Source: Chloroflexota bacterium (lineage in GTDB: Bacteria > Chloroflexota > Anaerolineae > Aggregatilineales > Phototrophicaceae). From it: a stretch of DNA of 64,000 nucleotides. A program made the position numbers and the translations under genes. How positions within the stretch are numbered: the stretch's first letter is position 1; the number at the start of each line of letters is the position of its first letter. The notes under the pieces were generated by a model. The model saw nothing but the letters and a program-made list of their open reading frames with translations. It was not told the origin of the DNA and did not search any database. This document shows, piece by piece, positions 42,808 through 52,346 of the stretch. The stretch is taken from NCBI GenBank assembly GCA_026709625.1, contig JAPOSR010000064.1:49005-113004 (forward strand). The letters are read 5' to 3'.

Positions 42808-44265
42808 TCAGTTTTCCAGGTCAAAGTCCACTTCAAAGCGCCGCCGCCAGGGCAGCCGCACATTGGCTACGCGCCAGCCAAGCAGGTCGGGCAGGCGGTC
42901 GATTTCCGCTTGCAGGCTCTGCGCTGCCAACGTTGTCATCTCGCGCTCAGCCGCGGCGGAATAAAGCGTGGCGCTGTCATCCAGGCGTGGGCGCACACAT
43001 TGCATATAACAGTGATCTTCCACAAAACGGCGCGCTAGGAAATGCTGCGCTGCCGCCGCATCCACCAGGTGCATATGCGCGATGCCCTGCGCCAGCGCCA
43101 CGCCAATCGTGTTGCCAGCGGTATTCCAAGCCCCATAAGCCGCCAGCGACAAGAGCGGAACATGTCGTTGCAGCGCCTCGATCAGCACGGGGTCGCTGCC
43201 ATTGGGGTAGGCGACATCGCAGACGATGACGCGCTTGCCAGCTGCCGTCCAGTCCGCAATCTGCGCGGCGAAAGATTCAACTGCTTCTGCGCGGTAGGCG
43301 CGGTCGCTGGCGGCCTGAGCGGGATTATAGAAATCGCTGCCGCTGGGGACAGGCGTGTTGAGCGCGACCAGCAGGTCGGCGTGGTCGATATTGTCCACCG
43401 GCTCGCCACCAACCGCGCGGATCTGTCGCTGGAGTGTGAGCCGCACCGGCCCGTCTTCGAAAGGCGCGATACGCTCGGCATCGGCGGGGATGGCGCAATG
43501 TACAAAGAAGCGCGGTTTTTTGCCCAGCGCCGCCAGAAACGCCCGCGCCAGCAATGCGCTGCCCACTTCGTCTGCGCCGGGATACATCAAAAGCCGCGGG
43601 TCATCGCCGCGCCGCCGCGCCCATTCGCGCAGCCAGGCTTTCTCGCGCGTGCCAAAGCCATATTCGCTGGTATCGTCCGAGCTGATGACCAGCAGGTCGA
43701 AGATGTCATCCGCCAGCAGATCGAGCGTCGCCAGGTTGACAAGATGATTGCGCGCGCGCCGCCGCAGCATGTCTTGCAGGTGCGCCGCGTATGGACTGTG
43801 TGATGGCGCGGGCTTTCCGCCGAAGTGGTGCGCATCGTACCGCTGGGAATAACCGTAAAGCTCGGGTCCCGATTCGCGCCAATAGTCAGGCTCTTCGACG
43901 CTGGCGCGGTTTTTGGATATGCGAGTCACCAGCCCAAAGGCGTAGATGGGCAATTTTGGGTGGCGGCGCTTAAGCTCGCGCAGGGTGTCCAAGCGGCGCA
44001 GCGCGTCCAGTGGCCTGTCGTCAGTGATGCGCGATGGCACCAGCCCGCCATAGACCAGCATCTCCAGCGACACAACCAGCGCGTCCATGTCGGCGGCGTG
44101 ACGCAGCAGCCAGTCGCCCAGCGCGACGCAATCGGCGGGCTTGCGGAAGCGGCTTTGCAAACCAGGCGGCGGCAGCGCGACATCCAGTCCGGCGATCTCG
44201 CCGATCATGCGCGGGAAGCGCGTGTTCACCGGGCGCTCGTCCAGCGGGATAAGTCCGATTTTCAT
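42808..44265 (-). CDS. DUF4127 family protein
   Basis: 485 aa. Recognised by the opening IGLIPLDERPVNTRFPRMIG, then DALVVSLEMLVYGGLVPSRI, LLVISSDDTSEYGFGTREK, MYPGADEVGSALLAR and DVAYPNGSDP. Function unknown; the conserved acidic residues suggest a metal-dependent enzyme, which is inference. GGAGG precedes the ATG. Found between the oxidoreductases and the dioxygenase-like gene, all on one strand. Confidence 0.85.
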   Translation of the reverse strand: MKIGLIPLDERPVNTRFPRMIGEIAGLDVALPPPGLQSRFRKPADCVALGDWLLRHAADMDALVVSLEMLVYGGLVPSRITDDRPLDALRRLDTLRELKRRHPKLPIYAFGLVTRISKNRASVEEPDYWRESGPELYGYSQRYDAHHFGGKPAPSHSPYAAHLQDMLRRRARNHLVNLATLDLLADDIFDLLVISSDDTSEYGFGTREKAWLREWARRRGDDPRLLMYPGADEVGSALLARAFLAALGKKPRFFVHCAIPADAERIAPFEDGPVRLTLQRQIRAVGGEPVDNIDHADLLVALNTPVPSGSDFYNPAQAASDRAYRAEAVESFAAQIADWTAAGKRVIVCDVAYPNGSDPVLIEALQRHVPLLSLAAYGAWNTAGNTIGVALAQGIAHMHLVDAAAAQHFLARRFVEDHCYMQCVRPRLDDSATLYSAAAEREMTTLAAQSLQAEIDRLPDLLGWRVANVRLPWRRRFEVDFDLEN

Positions 44266-44384
44266 GCGACCTCCTGTTTGCTCGCGCTATCTGCGCAGAG
44301 CGCGGGCTGGCCACAAGGGCATTTTGTTATAAAGACGCAGGGACAGGTTCAGGAAAGTTGCCAAACGCTGAATGCCGATTTCAC

Positions 44385-44505
44385 TGCTAGCCCAAAGCCC
44401 TCTCCCTCACGAAAGGCGAGGGCTTTAATTCCACTGAATGCGTCTGCAAAACACCCTTGCCCTGTTCTGGAAGACGGGGCTGGACTGGGGGATGAGGGCT
44501 TAGCG
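44385..44505. repeat. GC-rich repeat related to the dispersed element (degenerate)
   Basis: Shares the core pattern (CCCTCTCCCTCACG, CTTGCCCTGTTCTGGAAGAC, GGGGGATGAGGGCTT) but lacks the terminal repeats. A TATAAA hexamer lies at about 44329. Otherwise the 44266-44516 gap is empty. Confidence 0.5.
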
Positions 44506-44516
44506 TGAACACTTGG

Positions 44517-45308
44517 TCAGGATTGCTTCAGCAATTCCTCTTTGCCGCGGCGTTCGCGGTAGCCGTTCACGATCAAGCCAGGCCGGCCCAGGCTCTGCCC
44601 ATCCCATTGGTCGTTGTGCGGGTCGCGAAAGCCCATGCGCACCATGCGGCGCGGATCGCTGGTCTGGTTGATATAGCTGCCATGGATGCAATACAGATGA
44701 AAGACCACCACATCGCCACGCTTGGCTGGCACAGGCACGGTGTCTTCCAACTGGTATTTGTTCGCATCGAGATGTGGCGAACAAGGCGTGCCATCGGCAT
44801 TTTGCAGCACATGGGGGATTTTGCCGCGCTTGTGCGAGCCCGCCAGAAAGCGGATCTCGCCATTTTCATGGAAGGTGTCGTCCAGGTGCACCAGCACATC
44901 GACATAGCGCCCGTCGGCATGCTCATAGAAGGGATAATCCTGATGCATGGGGAAGGGGTGTCCGGTCTGTGGCGGTTTAATGTGCATGGTGGTGTGGTGC
45001 AGCTCAACGCTGGAGGCCAATAATTGCGAGAGCGCCTCGCCGAGCTTGGCGTTTGTCACGGCGCGCATCCAAGCGTCGGAATACAGGTGCAGGTCGTGCA
45101 TGGCGGTCAGCTTGACCTGCTTTTCCAGATCTTCGTCAAAATAGACATCGCGCCAGGGGCCCGACCAGCCGGGACTGGTGATCGCCCAATCTTCGATCAA
45201 GCGGTCGAGGCTGTCAGAAAGCGCGCCGATCTCGTCTTCATCAAAGACCTGGGGGATGCGCAAAAAGCCATTTTCGTGGAAGAAGTCGATCTGTTCCTGG
45301 GTCAGCAT
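44517..45308 (-). CDS. Phytanoyl-CoA dioxygenase (PhyH) family protein
   Basis: 263-aa Fe(II)/2-oxoglutarate oxygenase. The iron ligands fit HQDYPFYEH (HxD) and the later His in HLYCIHGSYINQTSDPRR, whose Arg binds 2-oxoglutarate. MLTQEQIDFFHENGFLRIPQ is the typical start. Bacterial members hydroxylate varied small molecules. It sits between the DUF4127 gene and the oligopeptide-type importer. Confidence 0.9.
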   Translation of the reverse strand: MLTQEQIDFFHENGFLRIPQVFDEDEIGALSDSLDRLIEDWAITSPGWSGPWRDVYFDEDLEKQVKLTAMHDLHLYSDAWMRAVTNAKLGEALSQLLASSVELHHTTMHIKPPQTGHPFPMHQDYPFYEHADGRYVDVLVHLDDTFHENGEIRFLAGSHKRGKIPHVLQNADGTPCSPHLDANKYQLEDTVPVPAKRGDVVVFHLYCIHGSYINQTSDPRRMVRMGFRDPHNDQWDGQSLGRPGLIVNGYRERRGKEELLKQS

Positions 45309-45410
45309 AGTGCGTTTTCCTCGCTACATGTTGTTTGATTTCGCGGCGCACAGTATACGCCCATCAGCGGCGGGCGCAAGACTTTGCTATCTCCAAAAAA
45401 AGCGCGCTTG

Positions 45411-47459
45411 TCAACCGTCTGCGGCTGTGATGGTGATGGTGTAGGCATCGACGCCGCGCCCACGACCATCCGCGCCCAGCAGCACCTCGTAGGTGCCGGT
45501 CGCGCCGAAAGTGAGGGTGCCGCGGTTGCTGCGGCGGGCGCTGTCGAAGGCAAAGACGATGCTGCCGTCGGGCGCATAGATGGTAGCCAGCGGGGCGAAG
45601 AAGCCAGTGCCGCTCAAACCGCGTCCGCCGGTGATTAGTTTGATCTCGACTGTTGTGCCGGCGATGCCTTCTAGGCGATAGTTGTGGCGATCGTCGGCGC
45701 TTTGGATTTCGTCGACCGTATCTTCGCCCAAGACGATGTCGCCCTTCGCCACCGCGCCTTCTCGCTCAATGACGAAGTCGGGCGGAGCGATGGTGGGAAT
45801 GGCGGTCGGCTCGGGCAGGTCGCCGGCGATGCTGATGGTATAGGCATCGACGCCGCGCCCACGATCATCCGCGCCCAGCAGCACCTCGTAGGTGCCGGTC
45901 GCGCCAAAAGTGAGCGCGCCACTGTTGCTGCGGCGGGCGCTGTCGAAGGCAAAGACGATGCTGCCGTCGGGCGCGTAGATGGTAGCCAGCGGGGAAAAGA
46001 AGCCGGTGCCGCTCAAGCCGCGCCCACCAGTAATCAGCTTGATGTCGACGGTCGCGCCTTCGATGCCCGCCAAGGTATAGCGATGCCGGTCGTCGGCTGT
46101 TTCAATCTCGCCGATTGTATCTTCATTCCAAAGGATGCTGCCTTTGTCGATCGCGCCGGCTCGTTCGATAACGAACTTTGGCTCGACGGCGCTGGCTGTG
46201 GCGGGTTCTGGCTCGGCAACTGCTGTCGGAATAGCTGTTGCTGTGGCTGGCGCCGCTTCTGGCGTCACGATGGCGGTCACGACTACAGTTTCGACGACAG
46301 TCTGCACTTCAATTTCCGGTTCGCGGTTTAGCGCGATGATGACGCCCAGCGCAAAGCCAAGGATAATCAGCGCGGCTGCGGCGATGCGCTCGCGGCTGCG
46401 ACTGCGGCTGGATGCGGCTGCGGCGATGCTCTTGGGGCGATTTTCTACCAAAGACAATTCTTGTGGCGCTACATCACGCTCGTCATACAGATAGCAAGCG
46501 GCTTCATGTTTGGATTTCTCCATCATGAAGAGCGGCGGCTGTTTTTCCAGGCATTTGTCCATGCGGTGCGGGCAGCGTGGATAATACCGACAGCCTTGGG
46601 CGGCGGCTGTGCGCATTTCTTCTTCGCTGGGCAGCGAGATATCGACATCCCACTTGTCGGTCGGGTCGGGCACGGGCACGCTGTCGATCAGCAGCTGCAC
46701 ATAGGGGTGCTGGGGGGCATCGATGACGTCGACAGCGGTTCCGCGCTCGGCTGTGGTGCCTTGGTAGAGCATATAGATTTCATCACCGATTTGATAGGCG
46801 GTGCTGAGGTCGTGCGTGATATACAAGAAAGAAATGCCGTGCTCATCACGCAGGCGCAGCATGGCATCCAGGATAGATGCGCGCAGGCTGGCGTCGACCA
46901 TAGAAACGGGTTCGTCGGCGACGATCAACTTGGGCTTAATCATATAGGCGCGCGCCATCATGATGCGCTGACGCTGCCCGCCGCTGAGCTGGTGCGGGTA
47001 TTTGCGCAGCACATCTTCGCCATACAAGCCGACCACATTCAAGCCAGCCTCGACCATGTCGCGGTATTCGCTTTGGTTGTCAGACAAGCTGAAATGGCGG
47101 TTGACCAGATCAAAGACATGGTCGATGCGATAAAAAGGATTGTAAACGCCGAATGGGTCCTGGAATACCGCTTGCACATTGCGGCGATAGGCTTTCAGCT
47201 GCTCGCTGTCCATATCGGTAATATCTTCGCCATCGAAGATAATCCGCCCTGATGTCAGCTTGATAAAGCCCAACACGAGGTTGGCCAGCGTGGTTTTGCC
47301 GCTGCCGCTTTCGCCAGCGATCGTGGTGATGGTCGCTGGCGAGCCACTGATGGTCATATTGAAGTTGTCCAGCGCGACTACTGACTTCTTCTCGCCAAGG
47401 AAGCCGCCGCTGGAATAGATTTTTGTTGCGTCACGAATTTGCAATAGTGGCGAGGGCAT
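45411..47459 (-). CDS. OppF-like ABC ATPase fused to a membrane helix and two extracytoplasmic repeat domains
   Basis: About 682 aa from the ATG at 47459 (MPSPLLQIRD, with GAGGAG upstream). Residues 1-340 are a complete OppF-type ATPase: Walker A GESGSGKTT at 49, [29 protein letters not shown], and the cysteine segment GCRYYPRCPHRMDKC. Then comes an SR-rich stretch, one membrane helix (359-377, IAAAALIILGFALGVIIAL), an Ala/Thr/Pro linker, and two 121-residue beta domains (about 429-549 and 562-682) resembling bacterial pre-peptidase C-terminal domains (GTGFFSPLATIYAPDGSIVF). The domains repeat every 133 codons with near identity. A usual OppF ends near residue 330. Confidence 0.88.
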   Translation of the reverse strand: MPSPLLQIRDATKIYSSGGFLGEKKSVVALDNFNMTISGSPATITTIAGESGSGKTTLANLVLGFIKLTSGRIIFDGEDITDMDSEQLKAYRRNVQAVFQDPFGVYNPFYRIDHVFDLVNRHFSLSDNQSEYRDMVEAGLNVVGLYGEDVLRKYPHQLSGGQRQRIMMARAYMIKPKLIVADEPVSMVDASLRASILDAMLRLRDEHGISFLYITHDLSTAYQIGDEIYMLYQGTTAERGTAVDVIDAPQHPYVQLLIDSVPVPDPTDKWDVDISLPSEEEMRTAAAQGCRYYPRCPHRMDKCLEKQPPLFMMEKSKHEAACYLYDERDVAPQELSLVENRPKSIAAAASSRSRSRERIAAAALIILGFALGVIIALNREPEIEVQTVVETVVVTAIVTPEAAPATATAIPTAVAEPEPATASAVEPKFVIERAGAIDKGSILWNEDTIGEIETADDRHRYTLAGIEGATVDIKLITGGRGLSGTGFFSPLATIYAPDGSIVFAFDSARRSNSGALTFGATGTYEVLLGADDRGRGVDAYTISIAGDLPEPTAIPTIAPPDFVIEREGAVAKGDIVLGEDTVDEIQSADDRHNYRLEGIAGTTVEIKLITGGRGLSGTGFFAPLATIYAPDGSIVFAFDSARRSNRGTLTFGATGTYEVLLGADGRGRGVDAYTITITAADG
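45435..46235 (-). repeat. Tandem 399-bp repeat inside the OppF-fusion gene
   Basis: The two domain-coding segments are offset by exactly 399 bp (133 codons); for example TAGGCATCGACGCCGCGCCC occurs at 45442 and 45841. Long runs are identical, so the duplication is recent or kept alike by gene conversion. Confidence 0.8.
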
Positions 47460-48468
47460 TGGCTCTCCTCTCAGCAAACTGCTCATCGTAAAGATGACAG
47501 GCGACTTCATGCAGGTCTTCTATCATTATCTGCGGCGGCTCGACTTCGGCGCAATGCTGCCAGGCAAAGGGGCAGCGCAGGCGAAAGATGCAGCCAGAGG
47601 GCGGGTTGCGCGGGTCATGCGTGATGCCTTCGGTGATCTTCAGCGGCTTGCGTTCTTTGATCGAGGGGATCGAGTCGATCAGCAGCTGCGTGTAGGGGTG
47701 GAGAGGCTTGGCATAGACATTGTTTACCGGGGCGATTTCGACCATTTTGCCAGCGTACATGACAGCGATGCGGTCGACGATCTGCGCCAGCAAGCCCATA
47801 TCGTGCCCGATGACGATCAAGGATACGCCGATTTCGTCTTTCACCTTGATCAATGTCTGGGCGACGATGCGCTGAACAACGACATCCAGCGCGCTGGTGG
47901 CTTCATCCGCGATGACCACGGTGGGGTGCAGCGCCACCCCCATGGCGATGCAAACGCGCTGCTTCATCCCGCCGCTCAGTTCGTGCGGATACATGTTGTA
48001 GATGCGGTTGGGCAAGCCAACATTTTGGAAGAGCTCGAAGATCCGCTCACGCAGCGCCTCGCGGTCTCGCTGCCGGCCCTCGTGCGATTCGATCACATCA
48101 ATGATCTGGTCTTTGACGCGCATAGTCGGGTTCAGCGAGTTCATCGCGCCCTGCGGGATTAGTGACAAGCCGGTCCAGCGGAACTTGCGCAGATCTTCTT
48201 CGCCCAGATTCAGCACTTCGGTGCCATCGACCTCGATGCTGCCATTCACGATGTAACCGGGCGGCTGCACGAGCTGCAAGATGCCATAGGCGGTGGTCGA
48301 CTTGCCACAGCCGCTTTCGCCGACCAGCCCCAGCGTCTCGCCTTCATAGAGATTGAAGCTGATGTCGCTGACGGCGATGACATCGCCCTGGGGCGTGGCG
48401 TAGTGGATGCGCAGCTTTTCGACCTTGAGGACGGTGCGGCTGCCGCTGCCGTTTCGCTTTTCACTCAT
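47431..48468 (-). CDS. Oligopeptide ABC transporter ATP-binding protein, OppD-like
   Basis: 345 aa: Walker [24 protein letters not shown], signature LSGGMKQRVCIAMGV, VVIADEATSALD (ATSA instead of the more common PTTA), and the C-terminal cysteine segment GCIFRLRCPFAWQHC. It overlaps the fused ATPase gene by 29 bp. Works with the two permeases upstream. Confidence 0.93.
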   Translation of the reverse strand: MSEKRNGSGSRTVLKVEKLRIHYATPQGDVIAVSDISFNLYEGETLGLVGESGCGKSTTAYGILQLVQPPGYIVNGSIEVDGTEVLNLGEEDLRKFRWTGLSLIPQGAMNSLNPTMRVKDQIIDVIESHEGRQRDREALRERIFELFQNVGLPNRIYNMYPHELSGGMKQRVCIAMGVALHPTVVIADEATSALDVVVQRIVAQTLIKVKDEIGVSLIVIGHDMGLLAQIVDRIAVMYAGKMVEIAPVNNVYAKPLHPYTQLLIDSIPSIKERKPLKITEGITHDPRNPPSGCIFRLRCPFAWQHCAEVEPPQIMIEDLHEVACHLYDEQFAERRANALATIANS

Positions 48469-48487
48469 GTGATTTCAGGCTCTCCCC

Positions 48488-49426
48488 CTAGTTGGCTTTG
48501 CGCAGGCGCGGGTTGGCGACTTCGTCCAAGCCCAGGTTGATCAACAGCAGGGCGACAAAAACGACCGACAAAGTGATCGTCGGGATGCCCCACCACCACC
48601 ACATGTTGCGGAAGAGCGCGCCCGCCTCGATAGCGAAGAAGATCGCCACGCCCAGCGAGGGGATGCGCTGCGGGCCAAAGCCCAGCACTTCCAAGCCGAC
48701 CGCCGAGATGATCGCGCCCTGCATATTGCCGATGTAGCTGGCGCCGAGATATGGCAAGAGGTTGGGCATGATCTCCCTGAACATGATATCGCGCACGGGC
48801 ACGCCTGATAGCCGCGCCATCTGCACATAACCGCTTTCGCGCATGGACAGCACCTGGGCGCGGATATAGCGCGTGGGCGTCGCCCAAGAGAATAAGGAGA
48901 TTAGCAGCGCCATCGTCAGCAAATCCACCGTGCCTAAGACCGCCTGGATGACGATAAGGTATAGTAGCGAAGGCTGGGTGATGGCGATATCGACGGCCAA
49001 TCGAATCACATCGTCGAATGTCCCGCCTAAGAATCCCGCCATGAAACCCAAGATGATGCCGACGATCATGCCGACTGTGGCGGCGATCACACCCACGAAG
49101 ATGGTGCGCGGCGTCCCGACGATCCACAGCGCCAACATATCGCGGCCGCTGTTTTCTGTGCCTAGCGGATGTTCGGGAATGCCTTCTTGCCCGCGCCAGT
49201 TTTCAAAACCGACTGGCGGCAGGTTCAACGGCGCGCGCGCGGACAAAGCCAAGTCGGTATCCCACAATTGATAACCGAGGAAGATCAGGAAGAACAGGCA
49301 GCCAAGCATGCCAGTGCCGCTTAGAAACTTCCAATTCAACCAGGGGTTGTCAAAGCGGTTGAGAAAGCCCGCCTCTTTTGTGCCGCCGGCGACGGGAGCG
49401 TCTTGCGTGTTGTTGTCTTCAGCCAT
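48488..49426 (-). CDS. Oligopeptide ABC transporter permease, OppC/DppC-like
   Basis: 312 aa. A cytoplasmic N-terminus, then HPLGTENSGRDMLALWIVGT, a hallmark of DppC-type permeases, several membrane segments and the EAA loop VQMARLSGVPVRDIMFREIM. Two bp from the OppB-like gene, so tightly co-transcribed. Confidence 0.93.
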   Translation of the reverse strand: MAEDNNTQDAPVAGGTKEAGFLNRFDNPWLNWKFLSGTGMLGCLFFLIFLGYQLWDTDLALSARAPLNLPPVGFENWRGQEGIPEHPLGTENSGRDMLALWIVGTPRTIFVGVIAATVGMIVGIILGFMAGFLGGTFDDVIRLAVDIAITQPSLLYLIVIQAVLGTVDLLTMALLISLFSWATPTRYIRAQVLSMRESGYVQMARLSGVPVRDIMFREIMPNLLPYLGASYIGNMQGAIISAVGLEVLGFGPQRIPSLGVAIFFAIEAGALFRNMWWWWGIPTITLSVVFVALLLINLGLDEVANPRLRKAN

Positions 49427-49428
49427 GT

Positions 49429-50439
49429 TTATCTCCCCTCCAGGCTAATCCGCGGGTCAATCAGCGGGTAACTCAGGTCGATGATCAGCACCGCCAGGGC
49501 GCTGGTCGTAATCAAGATGAACGCTGTGCCTTGGATAAGCCCGAAATCTTGCTCGCGCAGGGCAGTGACGATGAGGGTGCCCATACCGTTGTAGTTGAAG
49601 ATGACTTCCACCAGCACCACGCCGTTGACGAGGGTGCCGATGGAGACCGCCAGCGCCGTCATCTGCGGCAGGATGGCGTTGCGGATCATGTAGCGATAGA
49701 GGACATAGAAGGGCTTCAAGCCTTTTGCCTGCGCCAGGATCATATAATCCTCGCCCTCGATAGTGACCATCATGCCGCGCATGCCCAGCGCCCAATAGCC
49801 GAATGTAACCAGCACGATCGCCATGGCTGGCAGTGTGCCGTGATGAATCACATTCAGGATGAATTCCAAATTCAAGGCTGGCGTCATGCCAAAGCCATAA
49901 GAATAGGACTGTGGGAACCAGCCTAGCAGGAAGGCGAAGGTGTAGCTAAGCAGCAAGCCGGCTAACAGAGGCGGGATGGACGTGAAGATCATCGACATGG
50001 GGATAACCACTTTGGCCAGCCGCGGCGTCCGCTTCCAAGCCAGCAGCGCCCCGCAGAGGTTGCCGACGACGAAGAAAATGACGGTGGAGATACCGACCAA
50101 GCCGATCGTCCAGGGCAGAGCGCGGCCGACTAGCTCAGTCACCGTAGCCGGAAAACGAGCCATCGAATAGCCGAGATCGCCCTGCAGCAGCCCACCCAGA
50201 AAGCGCACATACTGCACATAAACGGGGTCGTTCAAGCCGAACCGCTCTTTCCAGCCTTCAATGATGGCGTTGGAATTTTCCACAAAACCAGCTTGATAGG
50301 ACAAGCGCGCGACCATCGCGGCAATGGGATCGCCCGGCGCCAGGCGCGGGATGATGAAGATCAACGTGGCCGCCACCCATAGCGTGAGGAAAAATACCAA
50401 TAGTCGGCGGACCAGGTAATTTAGAGATATTCCTCCCAT
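49429..50439 (-). CDS. Oligopeptide ABC transporter permease, OppB/DppB-like
   Basis: About 336 aa from the ATG at 50439 (MGGISLNYLVRRLL, with GGGG upstream); the track start adds 11 residues. Features: a first helix VFFLTLWVAATLIFIIPRLA, LAPGDP, RFGLNDPVYVQYVRFLGGLL and the EAA-like loop MVTIEGEDYMILAQAKGLKP. Standard DppB architecture of six helices. Confidence 0.92.
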   Translation of the reverse strand: MGGISLNYLVRRLLVFFLTLWVAATLIFIIPRLAPGDPIAAMVARLSYQAGFVENSNAIIEGWKERFGLNDPVYVQYVRFLGGLLQGDLGYSMARFPATVTELVGRALPWTIGLVGISTVIFFVVGNLCGALLAWKRTPRLAKVVIPMSMIFTSIPPLLAGLLLSYTFAFLLGWFPQSYSYGFGMTPALNLEFILNVIHHGTLPAMAIVLVTFGYWALGMRGMMVTIEGEDYMILAQAKGLKPFYVLYRYMIRNAILPQMTALAVSIGTLVNGVVLVEVIFNYNGMGTLIVTALREQDFGLIQGTAFILITTSALAVLIIDLSYPLIDPRISLEGR

Positions 50440-50542
50440 GCCAGCGCCCCTTTTTGTGCTTAGCGATGCCAAACAAATAAAACTGCAACCTGCTCAAATC
50501 AAGAAAATGAGAGTCAATTGTTGACCACCGCTGGCAAATCAA

Positions 50543-50568
50543 GAGGTTGGGACAAGCGTCCCAACCTC
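50543..50568 (-). terminator. Perfect hairpin between binding-protein and permease genes (attenuator-like)
   Basis: Eleven-base perfect inverted repeat GAGGTTGGGAC / GTCCCAACCTC with an AAGC/GCTT loop, 18 bp after the binding-protein stop. Only a weak T-rich tail follows, so partial termination or mRNA protection is likely, giving more binding protein than permease. Confidence 0.7.
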
Positions 50569-50585
50569 AGCGCTTGCCTGGTCAA

Positions 50586-52346
50586 TTACATTCCAGCTTT
50601 GGTGATTTCCTGGAAGAATTGATGCGTCGATTGCCACCAGGTGGCCGGGTGGTTCCAGTTGTTCTCGCTGGTTGGCCAGCCTTCCCAGTAGGTGCTGTTG
50701 AAGGGGATCAGCTTGGTCGCCTGGTTCAGCGGGATGAAGGGCAGGTCTTCGTAGAGGTAGCGGTAAGCTTCCACGACCATGCCGATGGCATCCGGGTGGC
50801 CCAAGGGCAGGGAACCGAGCTCGGATACGATTTCACTGTAGGCAGCGTTGTTTTCGCCATCCCAGCGAACGTGATTGTTGCCGCCGCTGTTTGGCTCGCC
50901 AACCGGCACCCACCATTGGCTGGTGTAGCGCTGGAGCGACGCCCAAGGCTCGTTGATGGAGCCGCAGGCATCCCAGTCGGTGGTGGCTTCGTAGTTGCCG
51001 AAACGCTTGTTATCGCCCCAGGTCGCGCCAGCGATGACCGCGGCCGAAGCCTCGATGCCGAAGGTCTGCAGCTGCTCAACCAGGTTGGTGGTGATGCGGC
51101 GCTTCTCGACGAAACCTTCGTGCACCTGGATTTGCAGGCTGAGCGCCTCGCCGTCCATATCGACCCAGCGGCCGTCGTCATTGCGCGAATAGCCATTTTT
51201 CTCGAGCAGCGCGGCGGCGGCGTCCAGGTCGGCTTCGGTGTTGAAGGTCATGCCAGCTTCTTCGATGGCATCGATGTAGGGGAACATGCCGCCATACTCG
51301 ACGTACAGGGTGCGCGAGGGGATGGTCACGCCTTCATACGCGATGTCGATGACTTGCTGGCGACTGATGGCGTGGTTGATCGCCCAACGCATTTCGGGGT
51401 TGTCCCAAGGCGCGACCTGCGTCTGGAAGGACAACTGGCGCGGGCAGGGATCCAGCCATACAAAGGGCATGCCTTCGACCCAGGCGAAGATATTGTCGTT
51501 CTGCGCCTGCATGGCTTCGAAAGCGCCCAAGGTGACATCCATGATGCTGTCGAGCTCGTTGGCGACAGCCATGGTGGTGCGGATCTGGTCATTGCCAGTC
51601 ACGACCCAGACGGCGCGCTGTGGTTCGGGCAGCTTGAAGACGCCGGTCTTGGCGCCCCACCAGTCTTCATTGAGGTCGTAGACCCAGCTGGTCTCGTTGG
51701 CGGAAGTGATGACATAGGGACCCGTGCCGAGCGGCCAGCCTTTTTCAAGGTCGAAGTGCTTGAAGGTGAAGGGATCCTTGTCGCGCCAGACATGCTCGGC
51801 GATAATGTTGTAGCTGCCCCAGATGCGCACCGAGAAGTTGTCCAACTGGAAGCGCGGATTCGGCCGAGTCAAGTTGAATACGACTGTATGGTCGTCAATC
51901 GCCTCAACGCTTTCGACCCAATCTTGCATGCTTGCCGCGCCACCCAGCGCTTGTGTCTCATCATTCAGCAGCAATTCCATAGTGAAGACGACATCTTCGG
52001 AATTGAAAGCCTCGCCGTCAGACCATTCCGCGCCTTCGCGCAGGTTGAGTGTCCAAACATCCAGCGTATCGTTGGGCACCATGCTCTCAGCCAGCCACGG
52101 CATGATCTCGCCGGTCTCGTAGTTGAGGATGAAGAGCGGCTCGTTAACGGCTTGATGCAAGCCCTTGTTGCGATGGTTGTGGGGCAGCATCCAGTTCATC
52201 TGGTCATAGTTGGCGACCGCGCCGGCCGGACCGTCAATATCAAAGATGACGGTGTCTTCGCGCGCGACATCCTGGGCGGCAGCCGTGAAGCTGAACGCCG
52301 CGATACCCGCGACCAGAAGGACGAACAGAAGAGTTCTCGCTTTCAT
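50586..52346 (-). CDS. Oligopeptide-type ABC transporter substrate-binding protein (family 5)
   Basis: About 586 aa from ATG 52346 (AGGAG upstream), opening a signal peptide (LLFVLLVAGIAAFSFTAAAQ). Family 5 features: YETGEIMPWLAESM, DVWTLNLREGAEWSDGEAFN, TMELLLNDETQ, WAINHAISRQQVIDIAYEG and AAALLEKNGYSRNDDG. Related proteins bind peptides or glycan oligomers. First gene of the importer operon and likely its most expressed product. With sugar oxidoreductases downstream, a glycan or glycoside ligand is as likely as a peptide. Confidence 0.92.
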   Translation of the reverse strand: MKARTLLFVLLVAGIAAFSFTAAAQDVAREDTVIFDIDGPAGAVANYDQMNWMLPHNHRNKGLHQAVNEPLFILNYETGEIMPWLAESMVPNDTLDVWTLNLREGAEWSDGEAFNSEDVVFTMELLLNDETQALGGAASMQDWVESVEAIDDHTVVFNLTRPNPRFQLDNFSVRIWGSYNIIAEHVWRDKDPFTFKHFDLEKGWPLGTGPYVITSANETSWVYDLNEDWWGAKTGVFKLPEPQRAVWVVTGNDQIRTTMAVANELDSIMDVTLGAFEAMQAQNDNIFAWVEGMPFVWLDPCPRQLSFQTQVAPWDNPEMRWAINHAISRQQVIDIAYEGVTIPSRTLYVEYGGMFPYIDAIEEAGMTFNTEADLDAAAALLEKNGYSRNDDGRWVDMDGEALSLQIQVHEGFVEKRRITTNLVEQLQTFGIEASAAVIAGATWGDNKRFGNYEATTDWDACGSINEPWASLQRYTSQWWVPVGEPNSGGNNHVRWDGENNAAYSEIVSELGSLPLGHPDAIGMVVEAYRYLYEDLPFIPLNQATKLIPFNSTYWEGWPTSENNWNHPATWWQSTHQFFQEITKAGM

